The notes: generated by a model not told the origin, from the sequence alone. A stretch of DNA of 64,000 nt from Mogibacterium timidum ATCC 33093 (GCF_000525775.1 NZ_JALU01000027.1:1-64000); one strand, 5' to 3'. Shown: positions 27,492 through 36,816, counted from the first letter of the stretch. Numbers and translations are program-made.

Positions 27492-28158
27492 AATTGTCAA
27501 GTCAAGTGCAACGAGGTTGAATAATAAACCTCATAAGAAGTTAGGTAGCCTAAGCATTTTCGAGGTCGTCTGTTTAATTCATCCACTTTGCTTTGTATAT
27601 ATTCATCGCTGTACTTTGAAAGATCGGTTCCTTTCGGAAAGTATTCGTGAATTAAGCCGTTAGTATTTTCGTTTGTTCCACGTTGCCAGGGCTGATGTGG
27701 CTGTGGAAAGTAAAACTGCACATTATTCAATGCAACCGAGGTTTCTGCATGCTTTGCGAATTCCTTTCCACGATCTGGAGTAATGGAGAATAATGGCTGC
27801 TCTTTGAGGCATTTAATCATAACCTCACTCACAAGAGCGGCAGTTTTCTTTTCTGCCTTCATACATAGAAGAAATCGACTTTTTCGATCTGCGAGTGTAA
27901 CGAGACAAGGACCATTTTTCTTTCCGGCAACAGTATTATCTTCCCAATCCCCAATACGTGAACGACTATCCGCCTCGGCAGGTCGCTCTGAGAGATTGTT
28001 GCTAATAACTATTTTGCCACGTTTTTCAGTGTGTTCCTTAGTGTGACGAGTTTTCCCTCTATGTCTAAGTTTCCGTATCGCATCTCGATTCCCCCTCGAT
28101 TTGCGTTCGTCTTTTGTGTCAAACATTCTTGCATAGATAGCTCTATAAATTGGTAAAT
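27488..28158 (-). mobile_element. IS30-family transposase remnant (5' truncated)
   Basis: The readable frame 27497-28126 (209 aa) holds the DDE catalytic core of an IS30-type transposase: RIGDWEDNTVAGKKNG, the ADRKSRF stretch, TPDRGKEFAKH, and YFPQPHQPWQRGTNENTNGLIHEYFPKG. The same frame continues upstream as IYRAIYAR, then hits a stop near 28180, so the N-terminal DNA-binding half is missing. Complete members are about 320-350 aa. The stretch beginning ATTGTCAAGTCAAGTGCAAC at 27493 is probably one element end. The element is immobile on its own. Confidence 0.85.
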
Positions 28159-28519
28159 ATGAAATAAAAGACGGGAATTATGTGCTAACAACAACTCAGG
28201 GTGCTAGGGTAAAATTTAAAAATACAGCAGGTGTTAAAAAGAAAATGATTAACTTTTATTGGCAAGGCGCACTAATAGGAGATGATGCTAATGAAAAGAT
28301 GGTGATTTTTATAATCCCGGAAAGTCAGTTTGTGTTGGGATATCCGAATAAAAATAGCAAAACTTATAATAAGCATAGAAGGTTTTGCACGCTTTACAAT
28401 AAATCCGACATAAAAAACTTCCTGACTCACCGGATGAATTCCGAAAGCAATTCAAGATGGATAAGAAAGCGGAGAAGGAACGTGTAGAGAGAGAAAAGAA
28501 GTTCGGCATTTCATGATAC
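28151..28519 (+). pseudogene. Decayed C-terminal part of an exported protein
   Basis: Directly beyond the transposase remnant a frame reads GKYEIKDGNYVLTTTQGARV..., continuing to about 28390. A different frame then carries a lysine-rich acidic tail, LPDSPDEFRKQFKMDKKAEK, to a stop near 28519. The switch of frame indicates at least one frameshift. With the signal peptide at 27411 it looks like one broken gene. No family recognised. Confidence 0.45.
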
Positions 28520-28793
28520 GTACGATGAGGTATTTGTGTTTTATTGATATGACAGCCCTATCGCTGAGCTTGGAATTTCATTTAACACGTAACACGGGCA
28601 CAGTTCATCCCAACCTGCCATCTGCATGTAGAGCTAAGCTAAAGGAAGAGATAAAAAAGCCGGATGCTATAACCTTTATACTGTAAAGGTGTCATATATA
28701 TTCAGTAATATAAGTTGATCAGATTGTCTATATAAAAAAAGTCAAGTATAATCAGCTTGTATAATAATAACTATAACTATGGAGGAAGCAGAG
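28520..28793. other. Intergenic region before the phosphoesterase-NTPase gene
   Basis: About 270 bp with no gene that I can support. It contains the promoter described separately and, around 28660-28690, a weak hairpin ACCTTTATACTGTAAAGGT. Confidence 0.5.
28724..28752 (+). promoter_or_regulatory. Promoter of the phosphoesterase-NTPase gene
   Basis: -35 TTGTCT (28724-28729), 17-bp spacer, -10 TATAAT (28747-28752). A second TATAAT at 28760-28765 is an alternative. It stands about 40 bp before the coding start, so the gene has its own promoter and is likely a single-gene unit. Confidence 0.7.
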
Positions 28794-31700
28794 ATGGGAT
28801 CGTTATCTATTATTCATTTATCAGATATACATATAAAAAATTCTGATGACACTATCTTAAAAAGATATGAAGAAATATCAAAAGCATGTGTCAGTTGTGT
28901 GAAAGACAAATCCACTTTGGTAATTGTAGTATCTGGTGATATAGCATATTCAGGTGAATGTGAACAATATAAGCTAGCAACTAAGTTCTTTGAGAATATA
29001 AAACAGTATATTGAAAATGAAAAAAATATAAAGGTTGAAGTTGTAATTTCACCAGGTAATCATGATTGCGATTTTTCAGAGAATAGTTCTGTTAGGGATA
29101 TTCTTATTAATAATATTAACCCAACTGATATTGATCAAGAGTATGTAAATAATGTTATTGCAAAACAAAAGCATTTTTATGATTTTGTTTTGCAGTACTA
29201 TGATGATATGAACAATAGAATTTGCTGGGAAAAGGAAATTTCAATTGATAATAATGATGTGCTATTTGTTTCAGTTAATTCTGCATGGATGTCTGAGTTG
29301 CATGAACAACCAGGTAAACTTGTAATTCCACAGTCTTTTCTCCCAGTGATAGACTTAAATGACTATGAAGCTGTGATATATGTTTGTCATCATCCATTAA
29401 ATTGGTTAAACCCAGATTATAAAACACCATTTATTGATCATCTTAGAAATAATGCTGATATTGTATTGTTTGGGCATGAACATTATAAAGACAATTACAT
29501 TCAAACTGGGAAAACTTATGAACTGATAAACTATCATGGAAAGGAACTACAAAATTCAAAATCAAGCGAAAGTGGCTTTTCAATCATTGCATTCGATGAT
29601 GATTTCAAATCTTACAATGTAAAGGACTATGAATGGGTCGAAAACCGTATTTATAACAGAATCAACGATAATGATAGAGTCTTTGAACGCAATAAGGCAA
29701 TTAGGTCCGTATATTCAGTAAATGAATCATTATTAGATTATATTGATGACATAGGAATAAATGTTAAACACTTTGCAAAAGAAAATATTGTTTTAAGCGA
29801 TTTGTTCATCTGGCCAGACTTAATTAAAAGTGATTATAAAAATGAAAAATCCGGCAGTGTACGAATAAGTGACAACTATTTTAAAGAGCTGTGTGAAAAT
29901 AAGTTGAGTATAATTGTTGGTGAATCAACTAGTGGTAAAACAACATTAAGTAAACAGCTATTTCGTAGTGAGTTGAATGCAGGAAGGTGTTGCATTCTTG
30001 CTTATGGTCAAAACTTTACAACATCCACTGAAAATGCAATCATAAAGACCATAGAGGAAACTTATAAAAAACAATATTCTGGTGATTATTTGGAAGAATT
30101 CAGACAGCTTCCACGAAAGAATAAAACATTGATTATAGATAATTTTGATTCAATACAAAATAATAACAATAGAAGAAGCAAGGTGATAGATTGTGTGTCA
30201 AATCAATTTGATACAGTTGTAATACTAATGGCATCAAGCTTTGCAATAACAACACTCTTAAAATCAGAGGTAATAAATTCAAGCGATGAATTGTATTATT
30301 ATGAAATCAAGCCATTTGGGAACAAAAAAAGAAAAGACTTTATATCAAAATGGTATAAATTAAATAATGTTTCCGACACAGAAAAAACAATAGATGAAAA
30401 GATTGAACAAGCTAAAGGTATAGTAAATAATTTTTTGGGAAATGGAGCGTCTTTTATTCCTGCATACCCAATTATTCTAACTGGTATACTACAAAACAAG
30501 GATGCTTTTAGCCAAAGTATTCATGTGAGTAAGTATGGTTATCTTTATGAGTCATTGATTAATCAAAGTCTTGCATCTATTGCTGAATATGAAACAAATT
30601 CTGGGTTATATAATTTAGATACTGAAATTTTATCTGGAGTAGCATATGAAATTCTGCATCGTAAACGTACTGCTATTACAAAGGAGGACATTGGATCATA
30701 TTCTAAAAAGTTATGTGAAGAAAAAATACTTTCGAATGTTCATGTTGAACAGTTTATTGATAGAATGCAACGTGCTAAAGTTTTGATAGAAGAATTTAGT
30801 AATGGTGACGGATATAAATTCAAGTATCCATACTTTTTTTACTATTTTGCAGCAAAGTACATTGCTAATCATTTAAATGATGAGCAAGTACAAAACCTAA
30901 TGGAACATATGAGCTCGACTCTTCATAATGAGACTTACGGAAATGTTGTAACTTTCGTATGTCATTTCAACAGTGACCAAAGTGTTATTGATAATGTTAT
31001 GATAAATGCTTATGAAAAATTGGATAACTTTGAGGAGTTCGACTACTCAAAAGATAATCCGATTTTTTGCGAAATTAAAGATGCAGTAAAACATTTTATT
31101 CCGCAAAAGATTTCATCAAATGAAAATGTAGAATCTAATAAAGATGCTGAGTTGAAGCAAATGGATAAGATGGGAATGAACGATGGTGAAGTAAGCAAGG
31201 GAGAAGACTACATTGATGATACGATATCAGAGGAGGATAAGAATTTTGCGGAGATTGTTGCAGCATTAAAAACCATTGAAGTACTTGGACAAATTTTACA
31301 GAATTATCCTGCTGATATAAGTGGTCAGAATAAAATAAAGATAATTGACGAAATGCATAGGCTCGGAATGCGTTCAGTAAATGCAATTATTGAGACAATG
31401 AAGTATCTAAAGGATGACTTAATTAACTTTGTATATGAATCTTCCGTAAAAAATAAATCAAATATATCACGAGAAGAAATTGAAAATCGCATTAGAACAC
31501 TAATTAATGTCATTGTGGTGGGGATGGCTCGCTCAATGATACATCAAGTTGCAAGATCATTAAGTAGCGAGTTGCTACTGCCGGCTGTCGAGAAAACATA
31601 TGAAAATGATGATTCTATTTCAACGCAACTTTTGATGACAGACTTAAAGCTAAACTGTTTGAAGGACAAGGTGAACTATGATGAAATAAAGCAACTAAGA

Positions 31701-31877
31701 GATAAACTTGACAAAGGAAATGAGCTTTTTGCAAAAGGTATTGTTGATTCAATAGTTGGAAGATACTTAAACTACAATGAATGTGACTTTAAGTTAAGGT
31801 CAAAATTCTGTAATTTATGTGGATTTGCCGAAAGACCCATGTTCGCATCAGTAAGCGAAAACTTAATAAATAGCTAA
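28794..31877 (+). CDS. Calcineurin-like metallophosphoesterase fused to a STAND-type P-loop NTPase
   Basis: 1027-aa protein. Residues 1 to about 260 form a metallophosphoesterase with all metal-binding blocks: DIH (11-13), GD (48-49), GNHD (88-91), CHHP (198-201) and GHEH (227-230). A P-loop NTPase follows with Walker A GESTSGKTT (376-384) and Walker B TLIIDNFD (Asp449). The remaining ~550 residues are helical, like STAND/NACHT sensor regions, with an acidic Lys/Asn-rich break near 785-825. The architecture of effector, ATPase and long sensor is that of antiphage STAND proteins; the MPE would act as the effector on nucleic acid or nucleotide. I chose ATG 28794 because GGAGG is 8 bases upstream. 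The gene is AT-rich with AAA/AAT-heavy codons unlike its neighbours and stands beside an IS remnant, indicating horizontal gain. The target is unknown. Confidence 0.75.
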   Translation: MGSLSIIHLSDIHIKNSDDTILKRYEEISKACVSCVKDKSTLVIVVSGDIAYSGECEQYKLATKFFENIKQYIENEKNIKVEVVISPGNHDCDFSENSSVRDILINNINPTDIDQEYVNNVIAKQKHFYDFVLQYYDDMNNRICWEKEISIDNNDVLFVSVNSAWMSELHEQPGKLVIPQSFLPVIDLNDYEAVIYVCHHPLNWLNPDYKTPFIDHLRNNADIVLFGHEHYKDNYIQTGKTYELINYHGKELQNSKSSESGFSIIAFDDDFKSYNVKDYEWVENRIYNRINDNDRVFERNKAIRSVYSVNESLLDYIDDIGINVKHFAKENIVLSDLFIWPDLIKSDYKNEKSGSVRISDNYFKELCENKLSIIVGESTSGKTTLSKQLFRSELNAGRCCILAYGQNFTTSTENAIIKTIEETYKKQYSGDYLEEFRQLPRKNKTLIIDNFDSIQNNNNRRSKVIDCVSNQFDTVVILMASSFAITTLLKSEVINSSDELYYYEIKPFGNKKRKDFISKWYKLNNVSDTEKTIDEKIEQAKGIVNNFLGNGASFIPAYPIILTGILQNKDAFSQSIHVSKYGYLYESLINQSLASIAEYETNSGLYNLDTEILSGVAYEILHRKRTAITKEDIGSYSKKLCEEKILSNVHVEQFIDRMQRAKVLIEEFSNGDGYKFKYPYFFYYFAAKYIANHLNDEQVQNLMEHMSSTLHNETYGNVVTFVCHFNSDQSVIDNVMINAYEKLDNFEEFDYSKDNPIFCEIKDAVKHFIPQKISSNENVESNKDAELKQMDKMGMNDGEVSKGEDYIDDTISEEDKNFAEIVAALKTIEVLGQILQNYPADISGQNKIKIIDEMHRLGMRSVNAIIETMKYLKDDLINFVYESSVKNKSNISREEIENRIRTLINVIVVGMARSMIHQVARSLSSELLLPAVEKTYENDDSISTQLLMTDLKLNCLKDKVNYDEIKQLRDKLDKGNELFAKGIVDSIVGRYLNYNECDFKLRSKFCNLCGFAERPMFASVSENLINS

Positions 31878-32268
31878 TATACATGAGGCTGTCGCATTGA
31901 ATAAAAAGTGACAGTCACTTATCATGGGAAAAGCAGAGCATCAACGACAGAATCTACGATCCCAACGTTAACGGTCTGCTTCTTTCGAGTTTTGGCACAA
32001 TAAACCAGCCATTGCCGGTTTGATCCATTGTGATATTACGCCAGAAAAACAGACCACAAAAAGCAAGACTATTTCACGTTGTACGACAGCCTATTGAAAA
32101 TGCTGTATCTTATCATAATTGATATCACGATTGATACCATGAAAAACAGATCTGTCATCGGCATGGCCGAGGACAGATCTATTCTCAGCTGAAAATCTAT
32201 TTTGAGGGCGTTTAGCAGGAAGAAAGCTGGGGAGACAGGCCTATCATCTTAAGCGGGTATATGGAGCC
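31878..32268. other. Decayed intergenic stretch with a 33-bp near-palindrome
   Basis: About 390 bp without an intact gene. A frame near 31930-32020 (SWEKQSINDRIYDPNVNGLL) looks like a coding remnant that I cannot identify. At 32148-32180, AGATCTGTC and GACAGATCT flank TCGGC/GCCGA arms, an almost perfect palindrome around ATG. It may be a binding site or the scar of a mobile element. Confidence 0.45.
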
Positions 32269-33714
32269 TTAGAGCTCGAGGGCTTCGTCCGCACCTTGCG
32301 CTTTCCTATTCTGCTTATAAGGCTTATTTACCTTCATGATATCGTTGACAGCGATGAATTCCTCTGCACCGGATAGCTTCTCGGCTAACCGATCGGTGAA
32401 TTCCTCTCCTATAAATACAGGTATGTGACTCCTATACATCCTGCCTGAATATGCTTCGTGGGGCATATTTATAAAATGTGGCAGCTTGCCGTTTTCATCC
32501 TTTGTCAGAATCCGCCGATATATAGGATCGGCAATCACAGTGGCAGCACCGTTCAGGACAGCTTCTATATCAGCCTCGTCGCGAACAGTCACATCGCCGG
32601 AGCGGAGTACGTGTGCATCAAGCTGAGTAGGGCATAGTATATGCACGTCTGGAACGCCCAGATCATGCTCGAGAGCGTAGCGGATGCCGGATGCGTTCAC
32701 TGCTTCTCCGATAATCCATGTTCCTCCGTCTGTTCTATTCTTTAGCGAATATTGGGCACCGAACCTCCTGCTGTGAGATTCATACGGAAGTGTATCGTAG
32801 AGCGCGCTTGTACCTAGTATTCTTGATCTGTTGTCCGCAGCCGATGCTCTTATTAGCCGCTCCAGCTCCGTGCCGGCAGACTTCCCGGTCGGCAGTCCCA
32901 GAACTGCAGGAGTACCGTATTTCTTATGCAACACGTGTGCGCCTGAAATCGCGAGTGAAGAGCACACGACGTTGACATCAGCTATATGCGCTCGAGCTAT
33001 CTCCTCGAGCGTGCAGCTCATGGTCATGCAGCAGTTGACGCGGATGTTCCTGTCTGCAAAATACTTATTCAGGGCTTCCACGTTTCCGACCACCGAGAAG
33101 TCAAGCGGAGTTATGCCGAGCAGGTTGACAGAGAGCGAAGCTGAAGGTGCAGCCGGCGTTTCAGCCGGGACAAGCGGTGCAATTGGTACATTCGATGCAG
33201 CCGATCCACCAGGCGCAGCAGATTCTTGTGATGCGCAGCTGTTTTCATCTTCCTCAAGCTTTGCATGTGGAGGGCAGAATCTATCCAGCAGCTCCTCATA
33301 GACCATATTGCCGCCGAGCACGTATGTGTCCATGGCGTTGGTTGTAAATCCGAAGGTCGGAATTCCCGTTCGATTCTCGATTATACGCGCTATTCCCTTC
33401 ATATCAGTGCTCATGAAGAGCGGTATGAGAGCTGCCGAGATAGCTATGAACTTTGGATGAGTCTCGTTTGCGGCTTCAACCACATCGCATATCAGCTTCT
33501 CGTCGTTGCCGAGTATGACATCGTTCTCGATTAGACCCGAGATATATATCATGCTGTCCACGTCGTACCAGCGCGGCTCGTCGTGTGTGTTGTAGGTTGA
33601 ATTGCAGCCCGAAGCATCGTGCATAACGACCAGTCCACCCAGCTCGTACAGTACAGAACATACACCAAACAGGTCTGCCGAATATGTAGATAAAACTCTC
33701 GCTACCTGCTTCAT
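32269..33714 (-). CDS. Nitrogenase-like component 1, K-type subunit (operon 2)
   Basis: 481-aa oxidoreductase of the nitrogenase component 1 superfamily, NifK-like by position and motifs. The N-terminal DASGCNSTYNTHDEPRW has Cys37, aligned with Cys37 of the paralogue at 38092. A low-complexity Ala/Pro/Ser/Glu linker near residues 155-200 separates the first domain from the NLLGITPLDFS domain. FeMo-cofactor ligands of true NifD are not expected here. I chose ATG 33714, which overlaps the stop of the upstream D gene as ATGA, with GGGGGTG upstream; a TTG at 33729 is possible. It is the last gene of the leftward H-D-K operon. Function unknown. Confidence 0.8.
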   Translation of the reverse strand: MKQVARVLSTYSADLFGVCSVLYELGGLVVMHDASGCNSTYNTHDEPRWYDVDSMIYISGLIENDVILGNDEKLICDVVEAANETHPKFIAISAALIPLFMSTDMKGIARIIENRTGIPTFGFTTNAMDTYVLGGNMVYEELLDRFCPPHAKLEEDENSCASQESAAPGGSAASNVPIAPLVPAETPAAPSASLSVNLLGITPLDFSVVGNVEALNKYFADRNIRVNCCMTMSCTLEEIARAHIADVNVVCSSLAISGAHVLHKKYGTPAVLGLPTGKSAGTELERLIRASAADNRSRILGTSALYDTLPYESHSRRFGAQYSLKNRTDGGTWIIGEAVNASGIRYALEHDLGVPDVHILCPTQLDAHVLRSGDVTVRDEADIEAVLNGAATVIADPIYRRILTKDENGKLPHFINMPHEAYSGRMYRSHIPVFIGEEFTDRLAEKLSGAEEFIAVNDIMKVNKPYKQNRKAQGADEALEL

Positions 33715-35036
33715 GCCGAGCACCCCCAAGCCTTGACCTGTATGATGGATTTCGTATCCTTCTCGTTTTCGTATGCGTCTATGAGCTCAGCAGCTAAACT
33801 CTTGATAGCATCATAACCGTACCGACCGTTGTTGGTAATCATATTTACAAAATGTCCGGTACCCATGAAATACGCAGCCTTCTGACCGATAGCGATAACC
33901 TTGCCGTCCGCTTCCTCGTCTCGAGGGTAGAAGCGAGCGCGGAAATCCTGTGTAGCCTTGAGCGGTATGTCCGGATAATGCTGCTTCAGCCACTCCAGGT
34001 CGGGCATGCTGTCCGGGGTAAGGCTGTCACCGTAAATCTCGGTGACATTGAAGCCGTGAGACAGCAGCAGTCTTGCCAGACTGAGAAAGCGCGGTGTACT
34101 CATATAATCTATCCCGATCGGGGCAGTGCCTACAATCGACAGTGCATTTGTAAGAGATTCTTCAGCCTCTGTTCGCATATCGGTGAGGTCAGGAGCTTCG
34201 ACATCCAGCACAGCTGCAAGCCTGGTCATGTCACGGTCTATCTCGTCATAAATATATGTGTATGGCATGTAGATGAACTGCTGCCCGAGTCTCTCCTCGA
34301 GACATGCCGCCGACCATGCTGCGACAGGCAGGGAATAGATGTTGAGAAAGCTCTCTCCCATAGCCTTGTATTCTGCATAATCATCCATAGCTGCCGGGTC
34401 ATGAGTGCGAAAACCGTGCTTATGCAGCAGCTTCATATGGTCTCCGGTAGTGGCGATCGGGAAGTTGTCACCGATGAAATTCACTACTTTGCCGTTTAGC
34501 GGTTGCTCCTCGATGCACAGATACATCGAGCGGCACATATCCTCTTCAGGAGTGTGGTCGTTAAGCTTCATGGTTGGCGTCATCTGCGCGGATATGAAGT
34601 CTATATCCGGGAAGCGAGCTGACAGCTCGTCGTAGATATATTCGATATCCGTAGCCAAAAAGTAGTGGATGCAGCCGGTGAACGGCAGCACGCATGTTGG
34701 CCTGTGCTTCAATTTATTCAGTATATCTGTAACACCCTCGATGAACAGCTCCTCCATCTGACCGCTGAGGATGTCCTTCTCCTCAATCATCACCATCGAG
34801 TATCTGTCGAGGCCCTCGTATTCTGCAGCCGATAGCACTACTCCGCGCAGACAGGCAGACGCTCCGATATATATCATGTGAGAACCCGGTATGATCATCG
34901 GCGTGTGCGCAATCGTCCATCCGCCGCGTGAGGGACATGAATATTCGAGCTTGCGCGGGAACGGTGTCAGCGTGTTAAGGTCGCCCAGCCGCACCTGTGC
35001 CTTGCTTAAATCGGGCTTGTGTAGATCAATCAGCAT
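33711..35036 (-). CDS. Nitrogenase-like component 1, D-type subunit (operon 2)
   Basis: 441 aa, homologous to NifD/BchN-type proteins. Cys34 (LEYSCPSRGG), Cys62 (ASACLRG) and Cys122 (PFTGCIHYFLATD) are spaced like the three NifD ligands of the P-cluster, so an Fe-S cluster at the D/K interface is likely. The C-terminal half has the Rossmann-like IVGTAPIGIDY and KVIAIGQKAAYFMGTGHF regions. It begins 2 bp after the H gene stop and overlaps the K gene by 4 bp. The substrate is not known; the family also includes F430, chlorophyll and methylthio-alkane reductases. Confidence 0.82.
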   Translation of the reverse strand: MLIDLHKPDLSKAQVRLGDLNTLTPFPRKLEYSCPSRGGWTIAHTPMIIPGSHMIYIGASACLRGVVLSAAEYEGLDRYSMVMIEEKDILSGQMEELFIEGVTDILNKLKHRPTCVLPFTGCIHYFLATDIEYIYDELSARFPDIDFISAQMTPTMKLNDHTPEEDMCRSMYLCIEEQPLNGKVVNFIGDNFPIATTGDHMKLLHKHGFRTHDPAAMDDYAEYKAMGESFLNIYSLPVAAWSAACLEERLGQQFIYMPYTYIYDEIDRDMTRLAAVLDVEAPDLTDMRTEAEESLTNALSIVGTAPIGIDYMSTPRFLSLARLLLSHGFNVTEIYGDSLTPDSMPDLEWLKQHYPDIPLKATQDFRARFYPRDEEADGKVIAIGQKAAYFMGTGHFVNMITNNGRYGYDAIKSLAAELIDAYENEKDTKSIIQVKAWGCSA

Positions 35037-35038
35037 TT

Positions 35039-35788
35039 TTACTCCCTGTTTATTAAATCCAGTGCGATCTTCGTGTAAACATCCACCATCGGGTCACTCG
35101 GATATGCCTCGGCGACCGTGAGTGCGTCGTCAGACGCTTTTTTTACAACCATACTGTGCTCGATAACTCCGACTATCGGACACTCGAGATCCTCGCTGAG
35201 TGTCTGCAGCTTCTCGTCCTCACCGTGGACGCTGCGCTTGTTGGCGATGATACCCGACAGTCCGTTGTGGCCGCGGCGCTTGAAACTCTCCATCGCAAGG
35301 CCGAGATTCATGGCTGCATATATGGCCATCTGTTCACCCGATGAAATCACATATACATCGTCAGCATAGTTCCGGCGTAGCGGCATGGAGAATCCGCCGC
35401 AGACTACGTCACCGAGAACATCATAGAAGACTACATCTGGATGGAGCACCTGTTCGAAGTTCCTTTGCTTCAGTAAATCCAAGGCTTTTGCTACCCCGCG
35501 ACCCGCGCACCCGATACCGGGAGTCGGACCTCCGGCCTCGACGCAGATTACTCCGTTATATCCGATCGTGTACATGTCCTCGAGTTCAATATCCTTGACT
35601 TTATCTCTATATGTATCGAGAACCGGGGTGAGTTCACGTCCCCGGCGCAAGCTGATAGTTGAATCCGCCTTCGGATCGCAGCCAATCTGCATGACCGTGT
35701 ATCCCTGCCCGGCCAGTGCAGCGGACATGTTGGAGACGGTGGTCGACTTACCGATACCGCCTTTACCGTATATTGCAATTCTTTTCAT
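35039..35788 (-). CDS. NifH-like ATPase (operon 2)
   Basis: 249-aa dimeric ATP-driven electron donor. The P-loop is GKGGIGKST at residues 8-16. The two Fe-S ligands are Cys94 (PGIGCAGRG) and Cys130 (GDVVCGGF), the same positions as in its paralogue and equivalent to Cys97/Cys132 of nitrogenase Fe protein. I chose ATG 35788, with AAGGAAG 8 bases upstream. It heads the leftward operon and lies head to head with the second NifH-like gene at 36064. Confidence 0.9.
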   Translation of the reverse strand: MKRIAIYGKGGIGKSTTVSNMSAALAGQGYTVMQIGCDPKADSTISLRRGRELTPVLDTYRDKVKDIELEDMYTIGYNGVICVEAGGPTPGIGCAGRGVAKALDLLKQRNFEQVLHPDVVFYDVLGDVVCGGFSMPLRRNYADDVYVISSGEQMAIYAAMNLGLAMESFKRRGHNGLSGIIANKRSVHGEDEKLQTLSEDLECPIVGVIEHSMVVKKASDDALTVAEAYPSDPMVDVYTKIALDLINRE

Positions 35789-35817
35789 AGAAATTACTTC
35801 CTTGTTAAACATAATTA

Positions 35818-35862
35818 TATCTCAAAAGCTTATAGCTTCATGTTACTACTTGCTTTGAGATA
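35818..35862 (-). promoter_or_regulatory. Inverted repeat in the 5' region of operon 2
   Basis: TATCTCAAAAGC (35818-35829) and GCTTTGAGATA (35852-35862) are complementary apart from one extra A. A TATAAT on the minus strand overlaps the left arm (35814-35819). It may be an operator or a 5' leader stem for the leftward operon. Confidence 0.5.
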
Positions 35863-35929
35863 CGATGTTTAAAAATATTTTATCAGTGGGGTAAAAAATT
35901 GTAAATGATTGTGATTAAAATACCTTTAG

Positions 35930-35958
35930 TTGCGTGTAATCGAATGCGATAGTATAAT
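35930..35958 (+). promoter_or_regulatory. Promoter of the rightward nitrogenase-like/hyp operon
   Basis: -35 TTGCGT (35930-35935), 17-bp spacer, -10 TATAAT (35953-35958). The predicted start near 35965 gives a leader of about 100 nt containing a structured element. Confidence 0.75.
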
Positions 35959-35981
35959 TTCAATAGTTAAATGCGGACTGA

Positions 35982-36049
35982 CCACAACGGGCACCGTGTG
36001 GGAAGAGCTTGTTTTCGGAGACTTCTGCCCGAGTGGTTGAAGTCTTTTT
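35982..36049 (+). promoter_or_regulatory. Candidate riboswitch: two hairpins with complementary loops and a terminator
   Basis: Hairpin 1 pairs CCACA (35982-35986) with TGTGG (35997-36001). Hairpin 2 pairs GACTTC (36020-36025) with GAAGTC (36039-36044) and is followed by TTTTT, so it is an intrinsic terminator. The hairpin 1 loop holds CGGGCA (35988-35993), exactly complementary to TGCCCG (36026-36031) in the terminator loop. Hairpin 1 can also refold with ACGG/CCGT pairs that hide CGGGCA. Two stem-loops with a loop-loop contact, the second a terminator, is the architecture I recall for the guanidine-IV (mepA) riboswitch; I cannot check the consensus. It precedes the NifH-like gene by 14 nt. 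Confidence 0.6.
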
Positions 36050-36063
36050 GTGTAGGGGGATAA

Positions 36064-36816
36064 ATGATTAAAGTGGCTATATATGGCAAGGGCGGCATTG
36101 GAAAATCAACGGTTACAGCCAACCTCGCGGCAGCTTTTGCAGTTAAAGGCTATAAGGTGCTTCAGATTGGCTGCGATCCGAAGGCGGATTCGACAATCAA
36201 TCTGCTCGGCGGTGAGCCGCTGATGCCGGTAATGAATTTTATGAGAGAAAACGACGATGAACCGACGATTGACGAAATGGTCAAGACCGGCTTTGGCGGA
36301 GTGAAGTGCATCGAGACCGGGGGTCCGACGCCGGGGATCGGATGTGCCGGAAGAGGAATAATCTCGACGTTCAATCTGATTGACGACCTGGATGTGTTTG
36401 GCAGGTTCGAGCCGGACGTAGTGCTGTACGATGTGCTGGGAGACGTTGTCTGTGGAGGCTTTGCGGCCCCTATCAGAGAGGGCTTCGCGGAGGATATACT
36501 CATCGTAACCTCGGGAGAGAGGATGGCTCTCTATGCTGCCGGCAACATCAAGACGGCTGTTGATAATTTTGCAGACCGCGGATATGCCAAGGTGAAGGGC
36601 ATCGTGCTCAACCACAGGAACGTCGAGCACGAGACAGCGAAGGTACAGGCCTTTGCGGATGAGGCCGGCGTTCCGATCGTCGGAGAGATTCCTCGCAGTC
36701 AGGAAATCATCGACTGGGAGGATCAGGGCAAGACTGTCGTCGAAGGCAATCCGGATTCTGATATCGCCAAGAGATTTATGGCGCTCTCAGACTATCTGAT
36801 CAAGGAGAACGCGTAA
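36064..36816 (+). CDS. NifH-like ATPase (operon 1)
   Basis: 250 aa. P-loop GKGGIGKST at 8-16; Fe-S ligands Cys94 and Cys130. The KADSTINLL and [21 protein letters not shown] regions are nitrogenase Fe-protein-like. AGGGGGA lies just before the ATG. Its stop overlaps the next start by one base (TAATG), so H and D are translationally coupled. About half of the residues match the leftward paralogue. It likely feeds electrons to the D/K proteins encoded next. Confidence 0.9.
   Translation: MIKVAIYGKGGIGKSTVTANLAAAFAVKGYKVLQIGCDPKADSTINLLGGEPLMPVMNFMRENDDEPTIDEMVKTGFGGVKCIETGGPTPGIGCAGRGIISTFNLIDDLDVFGRFEPDVVLYDVLGDVVCGGFAAPIREGFAEDILIVTSGERMALYAAGNIKTAVDNFADRGYAKVKGIVLNHRNVEHETAKVQAFADEAGVPIVGEIPRSQEIIDWEDQGKTVVEGNPDSDIAKRFMALSDYLIKENA

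Noticed and set aside
28182-28487. Stand-alone 101-aa gene starting at GTG
   Set aside because: The frame is open upstream to the transposase edge and its end is replaced by another frame with coding character, so it is a decayed fragment.
36020-36049. tRNA-Ser fragment in the leader (similar to the 5' half of tRNA-Ser)
   Set aside because: No anticodon or T arm follows; the sequence is better explained by a terminator hairpin with a conserved loop.
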